From assembly GCA_964632845.1 (NCBI GenBank), contig CAZWDU010000006.1, forward strand, positions 52,947 to 116,946: a DNA stretch of 64,000 bases. The letters are read 5' to 3'. Below are positions 34,141-41,416 of this stretch, piece after piece. Both the position numbers and the translations under genes were made by a program. The first letter of the stretch is position 1, and the number at the start of each line of letters is the position of its first letter. A model generated the notes under the pieces. The model saw nothing but the letters and a program-made list of their open reading frames with translations. It did no database searches and had not been told where the DNA came from. The DNA is from JAOZHU01 sp964632845. Its GTDB lineage: Archaea; Thermoproteota; Bathyarchaeia; Bathyarchaeales; Bathycorpusculaceae.

Positions 34141-35651
34141 GCAAAACATCCACGTCTGAAAACTCAACGGTTGCGGCCAAACAAAGCGTGAAGCCCATTA
34201 ATAGAGCGTACAAGCTTAAGAGCGTCACAAACAGCCCTGCATACGTGGGCGAGCCGTCAAAATCGCGTTTTATGCCAACGGTTACGCTGAAGCGGTGGGG
34301 TGAGGAATGCAAGCTTTCATTGAAGCTTACGCTCGGGAGCGAAGTGCAGGGGCACTACGCAAAGGATAACGTTGTGCACGTGGCGGCTAAATCAGCCGAC
34401 TTTAACGTATTCCAAAACAAGGACTCTCTTGAAATCGAAGCGGTGTTTAACGAGAAACCTGCATCCATGACTGTGCCGTTCAAAATGTCAAATGACAATT
34501 TGCAGCTGTTGTATCAAGCTCCGCTAACTGAGGAGTACGCAGAGGAAGAGTGCGACGTTTACACTGAAACGCACGTGGTTCTGAAAAACGGACGTGAAAT
34601 TAAGCGTCCTGAAAACGTCATATATAGCTACGCAGTTTACCATGCCACGCGGCGTAATAACAAGTACAAAACTGGAAAAGCCTTTCACATTTACCGTCCG
34701 AAACTCATAGACGCTAAAGGCAAAGTTGCATGGTGTACTTTCAAGCCTGACGCTGACAAAACAGGCAAGCTCGAAGTGGTGATGCCTGAAACGTTTTTCG
34801 ATACTGCGGTGTTTCCAGTGGTTCTTGACCCCACGTTTGGCTACACAAGCATAGGCGGCACAGATACTTCTGGTTCGGGAGATTACCTGTCGGGTTGCAA
34901 GTTTACAGCGTCTGACGCTGGGACGATTTCCAGTTTAAGCCTCTACAGTTATTTGGCTGGTCCTGTTAACGGCGTGGTCGGAATATACAGTGACAATGCT
35001 GGAGCGCCTGACGCAAAGTTAGCTCAATCAGCGGAGCAAGCCTTCTCTACGTCGCCGGCTTGGAACGTGTTTCCAGTGTCTTATTCACACGCAGCGAGTA
35101 CAGTGTATTGGTTAGCTGATAGTGAAGACGGATCTTACAGGTATTACTACGACACTGGAACCGCGAATCAACATGCATATCAAACGATAACCTATTCAGC
35201 GACTATGCTTGCATCATTTTCCCCCTCTGGATATGTTGCTGAAGTTGTTAGTTTCTACGCTACTTACACGGCTGCAGGCAGCACTATAAACGGCTACCCG
35301 ATAACCGTGCAGTCTGAAAGCTTGCAGGGCGCCGTTGACGGCATAAGTGCGGAGTGGACTGAGTGGGAAGATGGCGAAGCGGTCTTAAAGCAGAAAGGTT
35401 ACGGTGGCACTCGTGAATGGAGTTTTACGTGTTTTGAAAACACGGATGATGTGGCGTGGGAAGATAGCGTAGCTTACTTGCTGGAGTCTGTTGTTGATGC
35501 GAAGACTCCTGTTGTGTTGACGCTGGATTTTGGCGATAAGCATAGTGTTCCTGCTGACACGATGGTTTACGTTGGTTCTATTAAATACTGGTATAGTGCT
35601 GGGATGAAGGTTCGTTATTTCACGATTACTGTAAAGAGGGCGCCAACATAA
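34137..35651 (+). CDS. Tail tip / receptor-binding protein with jelly-roll domain
   Basis: Residues about 230-385 look like a beta-sandwich carbohydrate-binding type domain (FGYTSIGGTDTSGSGDYLSG...FTASDAGTISSLSLYSY...GVVGIYSDNAGAP...VSYSHAASTVYWLAD). The last 130 residues are a separate beta domain with WTEWEDGEAVLKQKGYGGTREWSF and VDAKTPVVLTLDFGDKHS, similar in style to distal-tail proteins. Host attachment is the likely role, based on domain type and order. Confidence 0.6.
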   Translation: MSKTSTSENSTVAAKQSVKPINRAYKLKSVTNSPAYVGEPSKSRFMPTVTLKRWGEECKLSLKLTLGSEVQGHYAKDNVVHVAAKSADFNVFQNKDSLEIEAVFNEKPASMTVPFKMSNDNLQLLYQAPLTEEYAEEECDVYTETHVVLKNGREIKRPENVIYSYAVYHATRRNNKYKTGKAFHIYRPKLIDAKGKVAWCTFKPDADKTGKLEVVMPETFFDTAVFPVVLDPTFGYTSIGGTDTSGSGDYLSGCKFTASDAGTISSLSLYSYLAGPVNGVVGIYSDNAGAPDAKLAQSAEQAFSTSPAWNVFPVSYSHAASTVYWLADSEDGSYRYYYDTGTANQHAYQTITYSATMLASFSPSGYVAEVVSFYATYTAAGSTINGYPITVQSESLQGAVDGISAEWTEWEDGEAVLKQKGYGGTREWSFTCFENTDDVAWEDSVAYLLESVVDAKTPVVLTLDFGDKHSVPADTMVYVGSIKYWYSAGMKVRYFTITVKRAPT

Positions 35652-35666
35652 TGACGGTGATGAAAA

Positions 35667-36092
35667 GTGAGTAAGCAAGTTTTGAAGATGCTTGAGAAAA
35701 TGCATCCCGGCGATCTGATATGCGTTGACTGGTTTGACGCTTCGACTGGGAAAACTAGTTTGAATGGTGGTTCTATTGAAGTGCCTGTGAAGAGCTGGGG
35801 CATTTTTTTGGCTGTGGTGTATGCTAAGCGCAAGCCGCATATTTTGCTTGCTCAGAATAGCTTCAGGCTTTCAGAAGGCATATTTGATTGTGACTACACG
35901 GTTATTCCTTCTGATTTTGCGCATGAAGTGACGGTGTTGGCTCCGCAGCATTTGCCTGAGGAAGTTGTGTCTCATCTTATGAGGTGTTTTCTCAGGGCAG
36001 ATGGCGGCAAGAAGAGTACGGCTGGTTTGCGGAGTCCGCGGATTTTGCAGCATAGAATGCAGAGGTTAAGTTGCCATGGGCGATTTTGTTAA
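35667..36092 (+). CDS. Hypothetical protein at the end of tail module, 141 aa
   Basis: GTG at 35667. The sequence begins helical and then reads PGDLICVDWFDASTGKTS, a pattern seen in proteins near tail genes that have hydrolase-like folds, but no catalytic triad can be assigned. It contains VPVKSWGIFLAVVYAKRKPHILLAQ and a basic C-terminus. Its end overlaps the next gene by 17 bases. Confidence 0.5.
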   Translation: MSKQVLKMLEKMHPGDLICVDWFDASTGKTSLNGGSIEVPVKSWGIFLAVVYAKRKPHILLAQNSFRLSEGIFDCDYTVIPSDFAHEVTVLAPQHLPEEVVSHLMRCFLRADGGKKSTAGLRSPRILQHRMQRLSCHGRFC

Positions 36093-36327
36093 GCGGGCTT
36101 TGACGCGGAAGCGTGTGCAGCGTGGCCGTGTGGTCGCTGAGGAAGCTGATGTGCGTCTTGTGTACGTGGTGAAATTCGCGATTGCTATGTTGGCGTGTTT
36201 GAGTGCTGTGGAAATCGCGTACATTGTGGTACTGCGTACGTGGAATAGTGAGGTTTTCTCTGCGATTACAGGTTTGATTGGCACGGTTACGGGTATTTTT
36301 GTGGGTTCAAAGAATGGAGGTGAATGA
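36076..36327 (+). CDS. Holin-like two-helix membrane protein
   Basis: ATG at 36076. A basic N-terminus (KRALTRKRVQRGR) is followed by two hydrophobic helices (about residues 30-50 and 60-78). Size (83 aa), topology and position between tail and terminase genes are those of holins or other lysis-related membrane proteins. No lysin is recognisable nearby; archaeal virus egress is poorly defined, so the function is inferred. Confidence 0.5.
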   Translation: MGDFVKRALTRKRVQRGRVVAEEADVRLVYVVKFAIAMLACLSAVEIAYIVVLRTWNSEVFSAITGLIGTVTGIFVGSKNGGE

Positions 36328-36331
36328 TGCA

Positions 36332-36526
36332 ATGCAAACAAGTGAAAATGGTGAAGCGGCTATTGTGGGCGTAGGAGCGGCGTGTGTGGCAACTGCCAGT
36401 TATGTGGCTACGCAGCCTGTTCCAGATGTGGTTAAAGCGCCTGTTGTTGCTATTGTCGGTGCTATAGGCGTGGCGCTTTTGGCGTTCTGGAAAGCTAAAG
36501 TTAATCCGCAGGAGGTTAAGGCGTGA
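36332..36526 (+). CDS. Small membrane protein, 64 aa, holin-like
   Basis: ATG 36332 is chosen since GGAGG lies at 36316-36320; an in-frame ATG exists at 36314. The product has one or two hydrophobic Ala/Val-rich stretches (IVGVGAACVATASYVAT and VVAIVGAIGVALLAFW) and a short basic tail. It is adjacent to another small membrane protein in the same operon, as paired holin-type proteins often are. Confidence 0.5.
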   Translation: MQTSENGEAAIVGVGAACVATASYVATQPVPDVVKAPVVAIVGAIGVALLAFWKAKVNPQEVKA

Positions 36527-36825
36527 GGGATTTTGAGCTCAGAGCAACATTCAGGAAAATCCTCGAGCAACTTCGTATCATTGATGCTAAAGTTAGCGTG
36601 ATGCCTCAGGTGCAAGTGCAGGTTTCTAGTAAATATTTGCGCACGTTCAGTGCTCTTGCAAAGCTGGGCAAGTCTGCGACGGCGACAGAGGTTGCGGCGG
36701 TTACCGGGTGCGCTCGTGCGCATGAAAGCATGATTCTGAATGAGCTTGTTGGTCGCGGGATACTTACAAAGGAAAAGCAAGGACATAAACAGATTTTCAG
36801 AGTGAGGGATTATGCCGAAGGGTAA
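36523..36825 (+). CDS. Winged-helix regulator-like protein, 100 aa
   Basis: GTG at 36523 overlaps the preceding stop. The C-terminal half is a winged helix: FSALAKLGKSATATEVAAVTGCARAHESMILNELVGRGILTKEKQGHKQIFRV. The N-terminal 40 residues form a helix that may dimerise. It sits just before the terminase genes, so it might regulate packaging genes or assist the small subunit. Confidence 0.65.
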   Translation: MRDFELRATFRKILEQLRIIDAKVSVMPQVQVQVSSKYLRTFSALAKLGKSATATEVAAVTGCARAHESMILNELVGRGILTKEKQGHKQIFRVRDYAEG

Positions 36826-37267
36826 GCCTTGGCCTACTAAGGATGAAAAGACGCTAAAGGCGCGTTTTAAGTCGGGGATAACTGATTTTGGCGTTCTCTC
36901 CTCTAGTTTCGATGGCAAGTATTCTCCTGAGGGCGTTCGGCAGAAGCTGATCTCTTTGGGTTTGTTGAAAGAACAACAACAGCGAAAAAATGTTAGTTGT
37001 TGTTCTTCTAATCTTGAGTTGCCTAAGGAGTTGCCGAGTATTGAGGAGACGCTTAAAACGTTAAGTGCAGCGTTGAAGGCTTTGGAGACGCCTGGTCTTA
37101 GTAAGACAGAGATTTCGCGGTTGCGGAGCATTATTTCAGGTTGCAAGGTTTACAAGGAGTTCTTTGCGGATTACGTGCATTATCGTGAATTGGAGGCTGA
37201 GCTCGTGGAGTTGAGGGAGAAATATGCGGAGCTTGCGGAAAAGTCCAAGGGCGCTTCGTCCAAATAA
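36812..37267 (+). CDS. Terminase small subunit-like protein
   Basis: ATG at 36812 overlaps the previous gene. The N-terminal 50 residues form an HTH (WPTKDEKTLKARFKSGITDFGVLSSSF...SPEGVRQKLISLGL), followed by a long helical region and a C-terminal coiled coil. This arrangement, with position directly before and overlapping the large terminase, indicates the DNA-recognising small subunit. Confidence 0.7.
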   Translation: MPKGKPWPTKDEKTLKARFKSGITDFGVLSSSFDGKYSPEGVRQKLISLGLLKEQQQRKNVSCCSSNLELPKELPSIEETLKTLSAALKALETPGLSKTEISRLRSIISGCKVYKEFFADYVHYRELEAELVELREKYAELAEKSKGASSK

Positions 37268-38669
37268 GCTGTTTTCTGAACGAGAGTTGCTTAAGCAGCA
37301 TGCTGCGATAGTGGATAAGGCCCTGGACCGTAAACTTGAACAGTTGAAGTCCAAGCCAGTGAAGTTCTTTAAGGAGATTTTAGATTGGAACTTGACGGAT
37401 TATCAGCAGGAGCTCGTGAAGCTGTTTGATGATAACCAGTTTATTGCTGCTCGTTGGAGTCGTCAAAGCGGGAAAAGCACTACTTGTTCTGGGTTAGTGT
37501 TGAAGTTCGCGTGTTACACTCCTGACGTGTATGTGGCTGTTGTGGGTCCTAGTTGGCGGCAAACTAAACTGAATATTAGGCGGGTCGGTAGTTTCGTGCG
37601 GCGGCTTGGTGATCTGCGGATTAAAGTGCAGAAGACTAGGATAAGCTTTCCAAACGGTAGCGTTATTGAAGCGTTCCCGAATAATCCTGATACTATTAGA
37701 GGCTATACGCTGGATCTGATTTGGTGGGATGAAGTGAATTTCACTGCTGGCGACGCGGATATGTATGATTCTATGCTGTTCGCGCTTGGTACTCGTAACG
37801 GCAGGCTCGTTTGTACTAGTACGCCTTTCAACACTGATAGTCTGTTTTGGAAAATGTGTAACCACAAGGATTTTTCGGATTTTGCGCGGCATCACGTGAG
37901 TTGGGAGAAGACTGTGCAGCCTAAGGGTCCTTGGCCTATGGCTTACATTAACAAAATTCGCAAGCAATATGGTGAAGATCAGTCTCGTTGGCGCCGTGAG
38001 ATGGAAGCGGAGTGGGCTGAGAATGAGGATGTTTGGTTAGCTCAGAGTTTGATTGCTTCCTGTATTGGGACGGTGAAAAACTGTGGTGAGGATTTGCAGT
38101 CTTGGGATATCAATAAGGGTTATGAAGGCAGCTTGTTTGCTGGGTTGGATTTGGCTCAGGTGCGGGATTATTGTGTTTTGTCGGTTTGGGAGCGGCTTAA
38201 CGGTGTGTTGTTGTTGCGGCATTTGAAGATTTTTCAACAGCCTACTAAGTATGCTACTGTTATTGGTTACTTGAAGGCGTTGCAGGACCGTTGGGGTGGT
38301 TTTCAAAAGTTAAGGGTTGATTTTACGAAGGAAGGCCCTAGCATAATTGATGATATGGAGAATGCCGGTGTTAAGAACGCTGAGGGTGTGCATTTTAATG
38401 TTTCGCGGAAGAGCGAGATGGCTACTTTGTTTAGGCAGCGGATGATGGATCAGAAGGTGTTTTATCCGTATTTAACGTGGGAGAAGCCGTACCGTGGCGA
38501 TATTTGCAGTGAGTTGAATGTGGAGCGGTTTGAGCTGCGGAAGGATGGCGCCATAGGCTTCTCGCATCCTAATGGGACGCATGATGACGCGTTTTGGAGT
38601 ATGGCGCTTGGGGTTTACGCTACTGTGGAGATGAAGGAGTTTGATTTGGAGGCTTTAAAATTTGGTTGA
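37224..38669 (+). CDS. Terminase large subunit
   Basis: This is the packaging motor and nuclease. The ATPase domain shows Walker A SRQSGKST at 79-86 and Walker B LIWWDE at 165-170, with STPF as coupling motif. The RNase H-fold nuclease domain starts with GLDLAQVRDYCVLSV (first metal Asp) and ends with HPNGTHDDAFWSMAL (last Asp pair). 481 residues is normal. It lies at the end rather than the start of the structural module. ATG at 37224 is inside the small-subunit gene. Confidence 0.93.
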   Translation: MRSLRKSPRALRPNKLFSERELLKQHAAIVDKALDRKLEQLKSKPVKFFKEILDWNLTDYQQELVKLFDDNQFIAARWSRQSGKSTTCSGLVLKFACYTPDVYVAVVGPSWRQTKLNIRRVGSFVRRLGDLRIKVQKTRISFPNGSVIEAFPNNPDTIRGYTLDLIWWDEVNFTAGDADMYDSMLFALGTRNGRLVCTSTPFNTDSLFWKMCNHKDFSDFARHHVSWEKTVQPKGPWPMAYINKIRKQYGEDQSRWRREMEAEWAENEDVWLAQSLIASCIGTVKNCGEDLQSWDINKGYEGSLFAGLDLAQVRDYCVLSVWERLNGVLLLRHLKIFQQPTKYATVIGYLKALQDRWGGFQKLRVDFTKEGPSIIDDMENAGVKNAEGVHFNVSRKSEMATLFRQRMMDQKVFYPYLTWEKPYRGDICSELNVERFELRKDGAIGFSHPNGTHDDAFWSMALGVYATVEMKEFDLEALKFG

Positions 38670-38928
38670 GCGCATTGAAAAGTGGGTTGACGGCGTTAAT
38701 GCCTTAATCGTTACCTTAAAAGGTGCTGGTGTTAGAAAGGTGTTTCTTTCGCATCAGCCTGAGGATGAGCAGGTTGCGCGGGGTGTTGCTGCGCGTTTGT
38801 TTGCGGTTGAGATCGATGCTGTGGTGGCTGCTGATGTCAGAGTTGAAGGTTTAGCGGCTGTTAAGGACGCTATGGCCTCTTGTGATTATACTGTTGTTGT
38901 TTCTGTTGGGGATGGTGATGTTGGGTAA
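38662..38928 (+). CDS. Minimal TIR-like domain protein, 88 aa
   Basis: TTG at 38662 has GGAGG at 38650-38654 and overlaps the terminase stop. Residues 25-82 follow the first half of a TIR domain: KVFLSHQPEDEQVARGVAARL (box 1 and helix), a VEIDAVVAA strand, and AMASCDYTVVVSV (strand D). The segment that would carry the catalytic Glu of NAD-cleaving TIRs is absent. It could be a non-enzymatic TIR partner or decoy, or a degenerate gene. Confidence 0.55.
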   Translation: MVERIEKWVDGVNALIVTLKGAGVRKVFLSHQPEDEQVARGVAARLFAVEIDAVVAADVRVEGLAAVKDAMASCDYTVVVSVGDGDVG

Positions 38929-38986
38929 GCTTCGTGATGTACGTAGGAAATTGGCGAAGCGTAAGGCGTTGGGTAATGGGCGTTGA
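38918..38986 (+). CDS. Possible 22-aa basic peptide
   Basis: ATG at 38918 overlaps the end of the TIR-like gene. The peptide is strongly basic (MLGKLRDVRRKLAKRKALGN). The frame includes the provirus motif at 38937. Too short to support on its own. Confidence 0.25.
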   Translation: MLGKLRDVRRKLAKRKALGNGR

Positions 38987-39016
38987 TTTACTACGTACAT
39001 TATGGGATGTACGTGG
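38937..39016 (+). promoter_or_regulatory. Cluster of three provirus motifs upstream of ABC-GNAT gene
   Basis: ATGTACGTAG at 38937-38946, its complement CTACGTACAT at 38991-39000 and ATGTACGTGG at 39007-39016. The last two form an inverted repeat with a 6-base spacer. They lie about 60-140 bases before a promoter-like TTTTAAAC at 39077-39084 and the GTG at 39122, so they may be an operator or an initiator-binding cluster. Confidence 0.6.
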
Positions 39017-39076
39017 TTTTTTCACTTTAACTGACCTCTCCCTCTGCGGTTGCGTGGTGTCGTTTCTGCAGTGCCG

Positions 39077-39084
39077 TTTTAAAC
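39077..39084 (+). promoter_or_regulatory. TATA-like box of ABC-GNAT gene
   Basis: TTTTAAAC lies about 30 bases before a GAGGG ribosome site (39108-39112), which is 9 bases before the GTG at 39122. A second TATA-like CTATAAAG at 39101 is too close to the start to be the likely box. Confidence 0.4.
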
Positions 39085-39121
39085 GTGGTAGCTGTCACCT
39101 CTATAAAGAGGGTTTGTAATC

Positions 39122-40576
39122 GTGCGTCATCGTCAGGAGCATTTTAGGGTTCGCCAAGTTCGTCGAATTTACAACCGTGCAACTAACAAGTTTGCTTTCA
39201 ATATTAGTTATGAGACTACTGCGCAGTTGACGCCTAGGACTACTGTGGTGGCTGAAGCTTTCGGGTTAGGTATTGATGAGGCGCAGAAATTCCAGATTCT
39301 AGACACTGAGCTGCAGATTAGTCCGCAGGATATTGTATTGGTCACTGGTGATAGCGGATCAGGTAAGAGCGTGTTGCTGCGTGCCATTAAGGAGGACCTA
39401 GGCGTTGAAGCTGTGGATATGTCAGATGTGCATGTGGATGCGGATAAGCCGCTGATTGAAACTGTTGGCGCCACGGTTGAAGAGGCGCTGGAGCTGCTGA
39501 GTAAGGTGGGGTTGAATGACGCGTTTTTGTTCCTACGTACATACAAGCAGCTTTCGGATGGTCAGAAGTACCGGTATCGCCTTGCCAAGTTTCTAGAATC
39601 AAAGCGGCAGTGGTGGCTTATGGACGAGTTTGCGGCAACTCTGGACCGTGATACTGCCAAGATTGTGGCTTTTAACGTGCAAAAGATTGCGCGGCAGCAG
39701 GGCAAAGCGGTTATCGCTGCGACTACGCATGACGACTTGTTTGTGGATCTCGCGCCTAGCGTGCACGTGCACAAGCGTTTCGGAGAAGAAATAGATGTGA
39801 AGTATTATCCGAATGAGCCTGCTGCAGAGTGTAGTCTTGTTAAGGAAATGACTGTTGCGCCTGGCGTTTTGGATGATTGGCGTAAACTCAGCGGATTCCA
39901 TTACCGCAGCCATAATTGTGGAGCTATCAGGGAGATTTTCACTTTGAGGCAACGCGGCTGGTTAATCGGCGTGGTTGTGTATGCTTATCCGCCGCCGAAT
40001 TGTGGGGGCAGGGGGCTTGTGTTGCCGCGCATGCCGATTAAAGAGTTGAATCGAAAGTTGAGCATTATCAGCCGCATTGTTATACACCCAAAATATCGGA
40101 GTATTGGTTTGGGTGCGAAGCTGATTCGTGAGACATTGCCGCTGGTTGGCACTCCATGTGTGGAGATGGTTGCGGTTATGGCTAAGTATAATCCGTTTGC
40201 TGAGCATGCGGGGATGCGGAAGGTTGCTGTGAAGGAGCCGCCTGAAGAAGCTCTGCGTTTGGCTGAGGTCCTGAGGAATTTAGGCTTTGACTTGCAGCTG
40301 CTGAGCAGCGAAAGGTATGTACGTAGTAAACTAGCGGGATTCGAACCCGCGCAAATAGCCGCGTTAAGAGAAGCTTTTGCTAAAAATGATCATCAGCGTT
40401 TCAGGAAGGAGTTTGCGGCTATGCGTCATGTGCCTTATGGCACCACAAAAGCTTACCGTGAAGGTGTAGAAAACGCGGACCTAGAGAAGCTTGCTAAGCT
40501 TGTCCGGATTGTTGGGGTTCTCCTGCAGACGAAAGTTTACTTGTTCTGGAGTAAAGATGAAACTCGTATGCAGTGA
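39122..40576 (+). CDS. ABC-ATPase fused to a GNAT acyltransferase (Mom-like context)
   Basis: Residues 1-240 are an ABC ATPase without membrane part: Walker A GDSGSGKS 76-83, signature QLSDGQKYRYRL from 143, Walker B WWLMDE 164-169 and switch His at 203. Residues about 250-370 are a GNAT domain: LSGFHYRSHNCGAIRE, IGVVVYAYPPP, RIVIHPKYRSIGLGAKLI (acyl-CoA loop) and NPFAEHAGMRK. The HY motif and layout recall Mom-type enzymes that modify DNA bases in phages. DNA modification against host defence is therefore plausible but not proven. Three provirus 10-mers lie upstream and two inside. Confidence 0.75.
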   Translation: MRHRQEHFRVRQVRRIYNRATNKFAFNISYETTAQLTPRTTVVAEAFGLGIDEAQKFQILDTELQISPQDIVLVTGDSGSGKSVLLRAIKEDLGVEAVDMSDVHVDADKPLIETVGATVEEALELLSKVGLNDAFLFLRTYKQLSDGQKYRYRLAKFLESKRQWWLMDEFAATLDRDTAKIVAFNVQKIARQQGKAVIAATTHDDLFVDLAPSVHVHKRFGEEIDVKYYPNEPAAECSLVKEMTVAPGVLDDWRKLSGFHYRSHNCGAIREIFTLRQRGWLIGVVVYAYPPPNCGGRGLVLPRMPIKELNRKLSIISRIVIHPKYRSIGLGAKLIRETLPLVGTPCVEMVAVMAKYNPFAEHAGMRKVAVKEPPEEALRLAEVLRNLGFDLQLLSSERYVRSKLAGFEPAQIAALREAFAKNDHQRFRKEFAAMRHVPYGTTKAYREGVENADLEKLAKLVRIVGVLLQTKVYLFWSKDETRMQ

Positions 40577-40859
40577 CGATTTCTTTGAGGTTTAGTGGGC
40601 GTTTAGTGATCTGTGGCCATTCTTTGCGGAATGCTGCAAGATTCTCGTAGCCTTCGGTGTGTGCTTCTTCTTCTGTCATATCCTCCAGGCGTTGTTTGAA
40701 TCTTCTTTCGATTAGCACGTGGCCTCTGGCTTTTTCGTAGTATGTGGTTTTGACGGGTTGGATGCTTCCGATGCGGTATAGTCTGTTGTTCGCGCAGCGG
40801 CGTGTCTGCGTTTTTGTGCCATCCAGAACCTTCACTAGTAAATGTTTTTTGAAAAGCAT
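40494..40859 (-). CDS. ASCH-like domain protein
   Basis: The first 100 residues follow the ASCH plan: MLFKKHLLVKVLDGTKTQTRR, then YRIGSIQPVKTTYYEKARGHVLIERRF, then LEDMTEEEAHTEGYENLAAFRKEW. ASCH proteins are PUA-related and bind or process RNA or modified nucleosides. The gene overlaps the convergent ABC-GNAT gene by 83 bases and is last in a minus-strand accessory operon. Confidence 0.75.
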   Translation of the reverse strand: MLFKKHLLVKVLDGTKTQTRRCANNRLYRIGSIQPVKTTYYEKARGHVLIERRFKQRLEDMTEEEAHTEGYENLAAFRKEWPQITKRPLNLKEIVTAYEFHLYSRTSKLSSAGEPQQSGQA

Positions 40860-40868
40860 GGTTAGTTT

Positions 40869-41078
40869 TCACTCTTTGAGTGTTTTTCCTGCTAGGTATA
40901 ATTCTTGTAGGACGATTAGTTTTGCTGTGTGGAAGTAGCCGCCTTCTCGGAGTTCGCTTCGTTCAGGTCGTATGTAACAGTCCATTTGGGCTTGATCCTG
41001 CATGAAAAGCTCCTCAGCTTTCTGCCAGATTAATTCGCGGGCGTGTGGCCAGAATTTGCCTTTAGGTTTTTTCTGCAT
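40869..41078 (-). CDS. Small accessory viral protein, 69 aa
   Basis: A helical, charged protein beginning MQKKPKGKFWPHARELIWQK. Its ATG lies within the end of a 40-residue upstream ORF (17-base overlap), so translation is coupled. No domain recognised. Confidence 0.5.
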   Translation of the reverse strand: MQKKPKGKFWPHARELIWQKAEELFMQDQAQMDCYIRPERSELREGGYFHTAKLIVLQELYLAGKTLKE

Positions 41079-41184
41079 TTTCGGTGAACTCCGTTAGTTG
41101 CCTGACTTTTGCGGCTTCGATGTAACTTTCTAATGTTTCAAGAAAAATGCGGGGAGGTTTAGTTTGCTGTTTCAGTTTCCTCAT
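41062..41184 (-). CDS. Small accessory ORF, 40 aa
   Basis: Read on the minus strand from ATG at 41184, it encodes a basic start (MRKLKQQTKPPRIF) then a regular helix (LETLESYIEAAKVRQL). It overlaps both neighbours (upstream stop at 41159 and downstream ATG at 41078), which is typical of packed viral operons. Function unknown. Confidence 0.5.
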   Translation of the reverse strand: MRKLKQQTKPPRIFLETLESYIEAAKVRQLTEFTENAEKT

Positions 41185-41416
41185 TTGGAATAGCGAGCTC
41201 CATTAGGGTTTTAGATTTGAATTCTCTGCAGATATTCGCCAAGTCTTCTGCGTTGAACGCTGGTTCTGTTTCCTCTGGAAAGACTTGTTTGTGGCATTGG
41301 TTGAAGGTGCGGAAGATTAAGCAGACTTTTAAGTGGCCGCAGTTGGCGCAGCTGAGTTTCGCTTTGGAAGAAAAGGGGGCTTGGGAAGATTGCCCCGTTG
41401 CCTGTTCTGCCATCAT
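41159..41416 (-). CDS. Small zinc-binding-like protein, 85 aa
   Basis: It has a Cys cluster CANCGHLKVC near residue 23-32 and further Cys later, compatible with one zinc site. The rest is acidic. It directly follows the DUF932 gene on the minus strand and begins one base after its stop. Confidence 0.5.
   Translation of the reverse strand: MMAEQATGQSSQAPFSSKAKLSCANCGHLKVCLIFRTFNQCHKQVFPEETEPAFNAEDLANICREFKSKTLMELAIPNEETETAN

Noticed and set aside
40334..40350. A perfect tRNA T-arm on the minus strand (GCGGGTTCGAATCCCGC)
   Set aside because: No acceptor, D or anticodon arms can be built around it, and it lies in frame inside the ABC-GNAT gene (LAGFEPAQ). Taken as chance.
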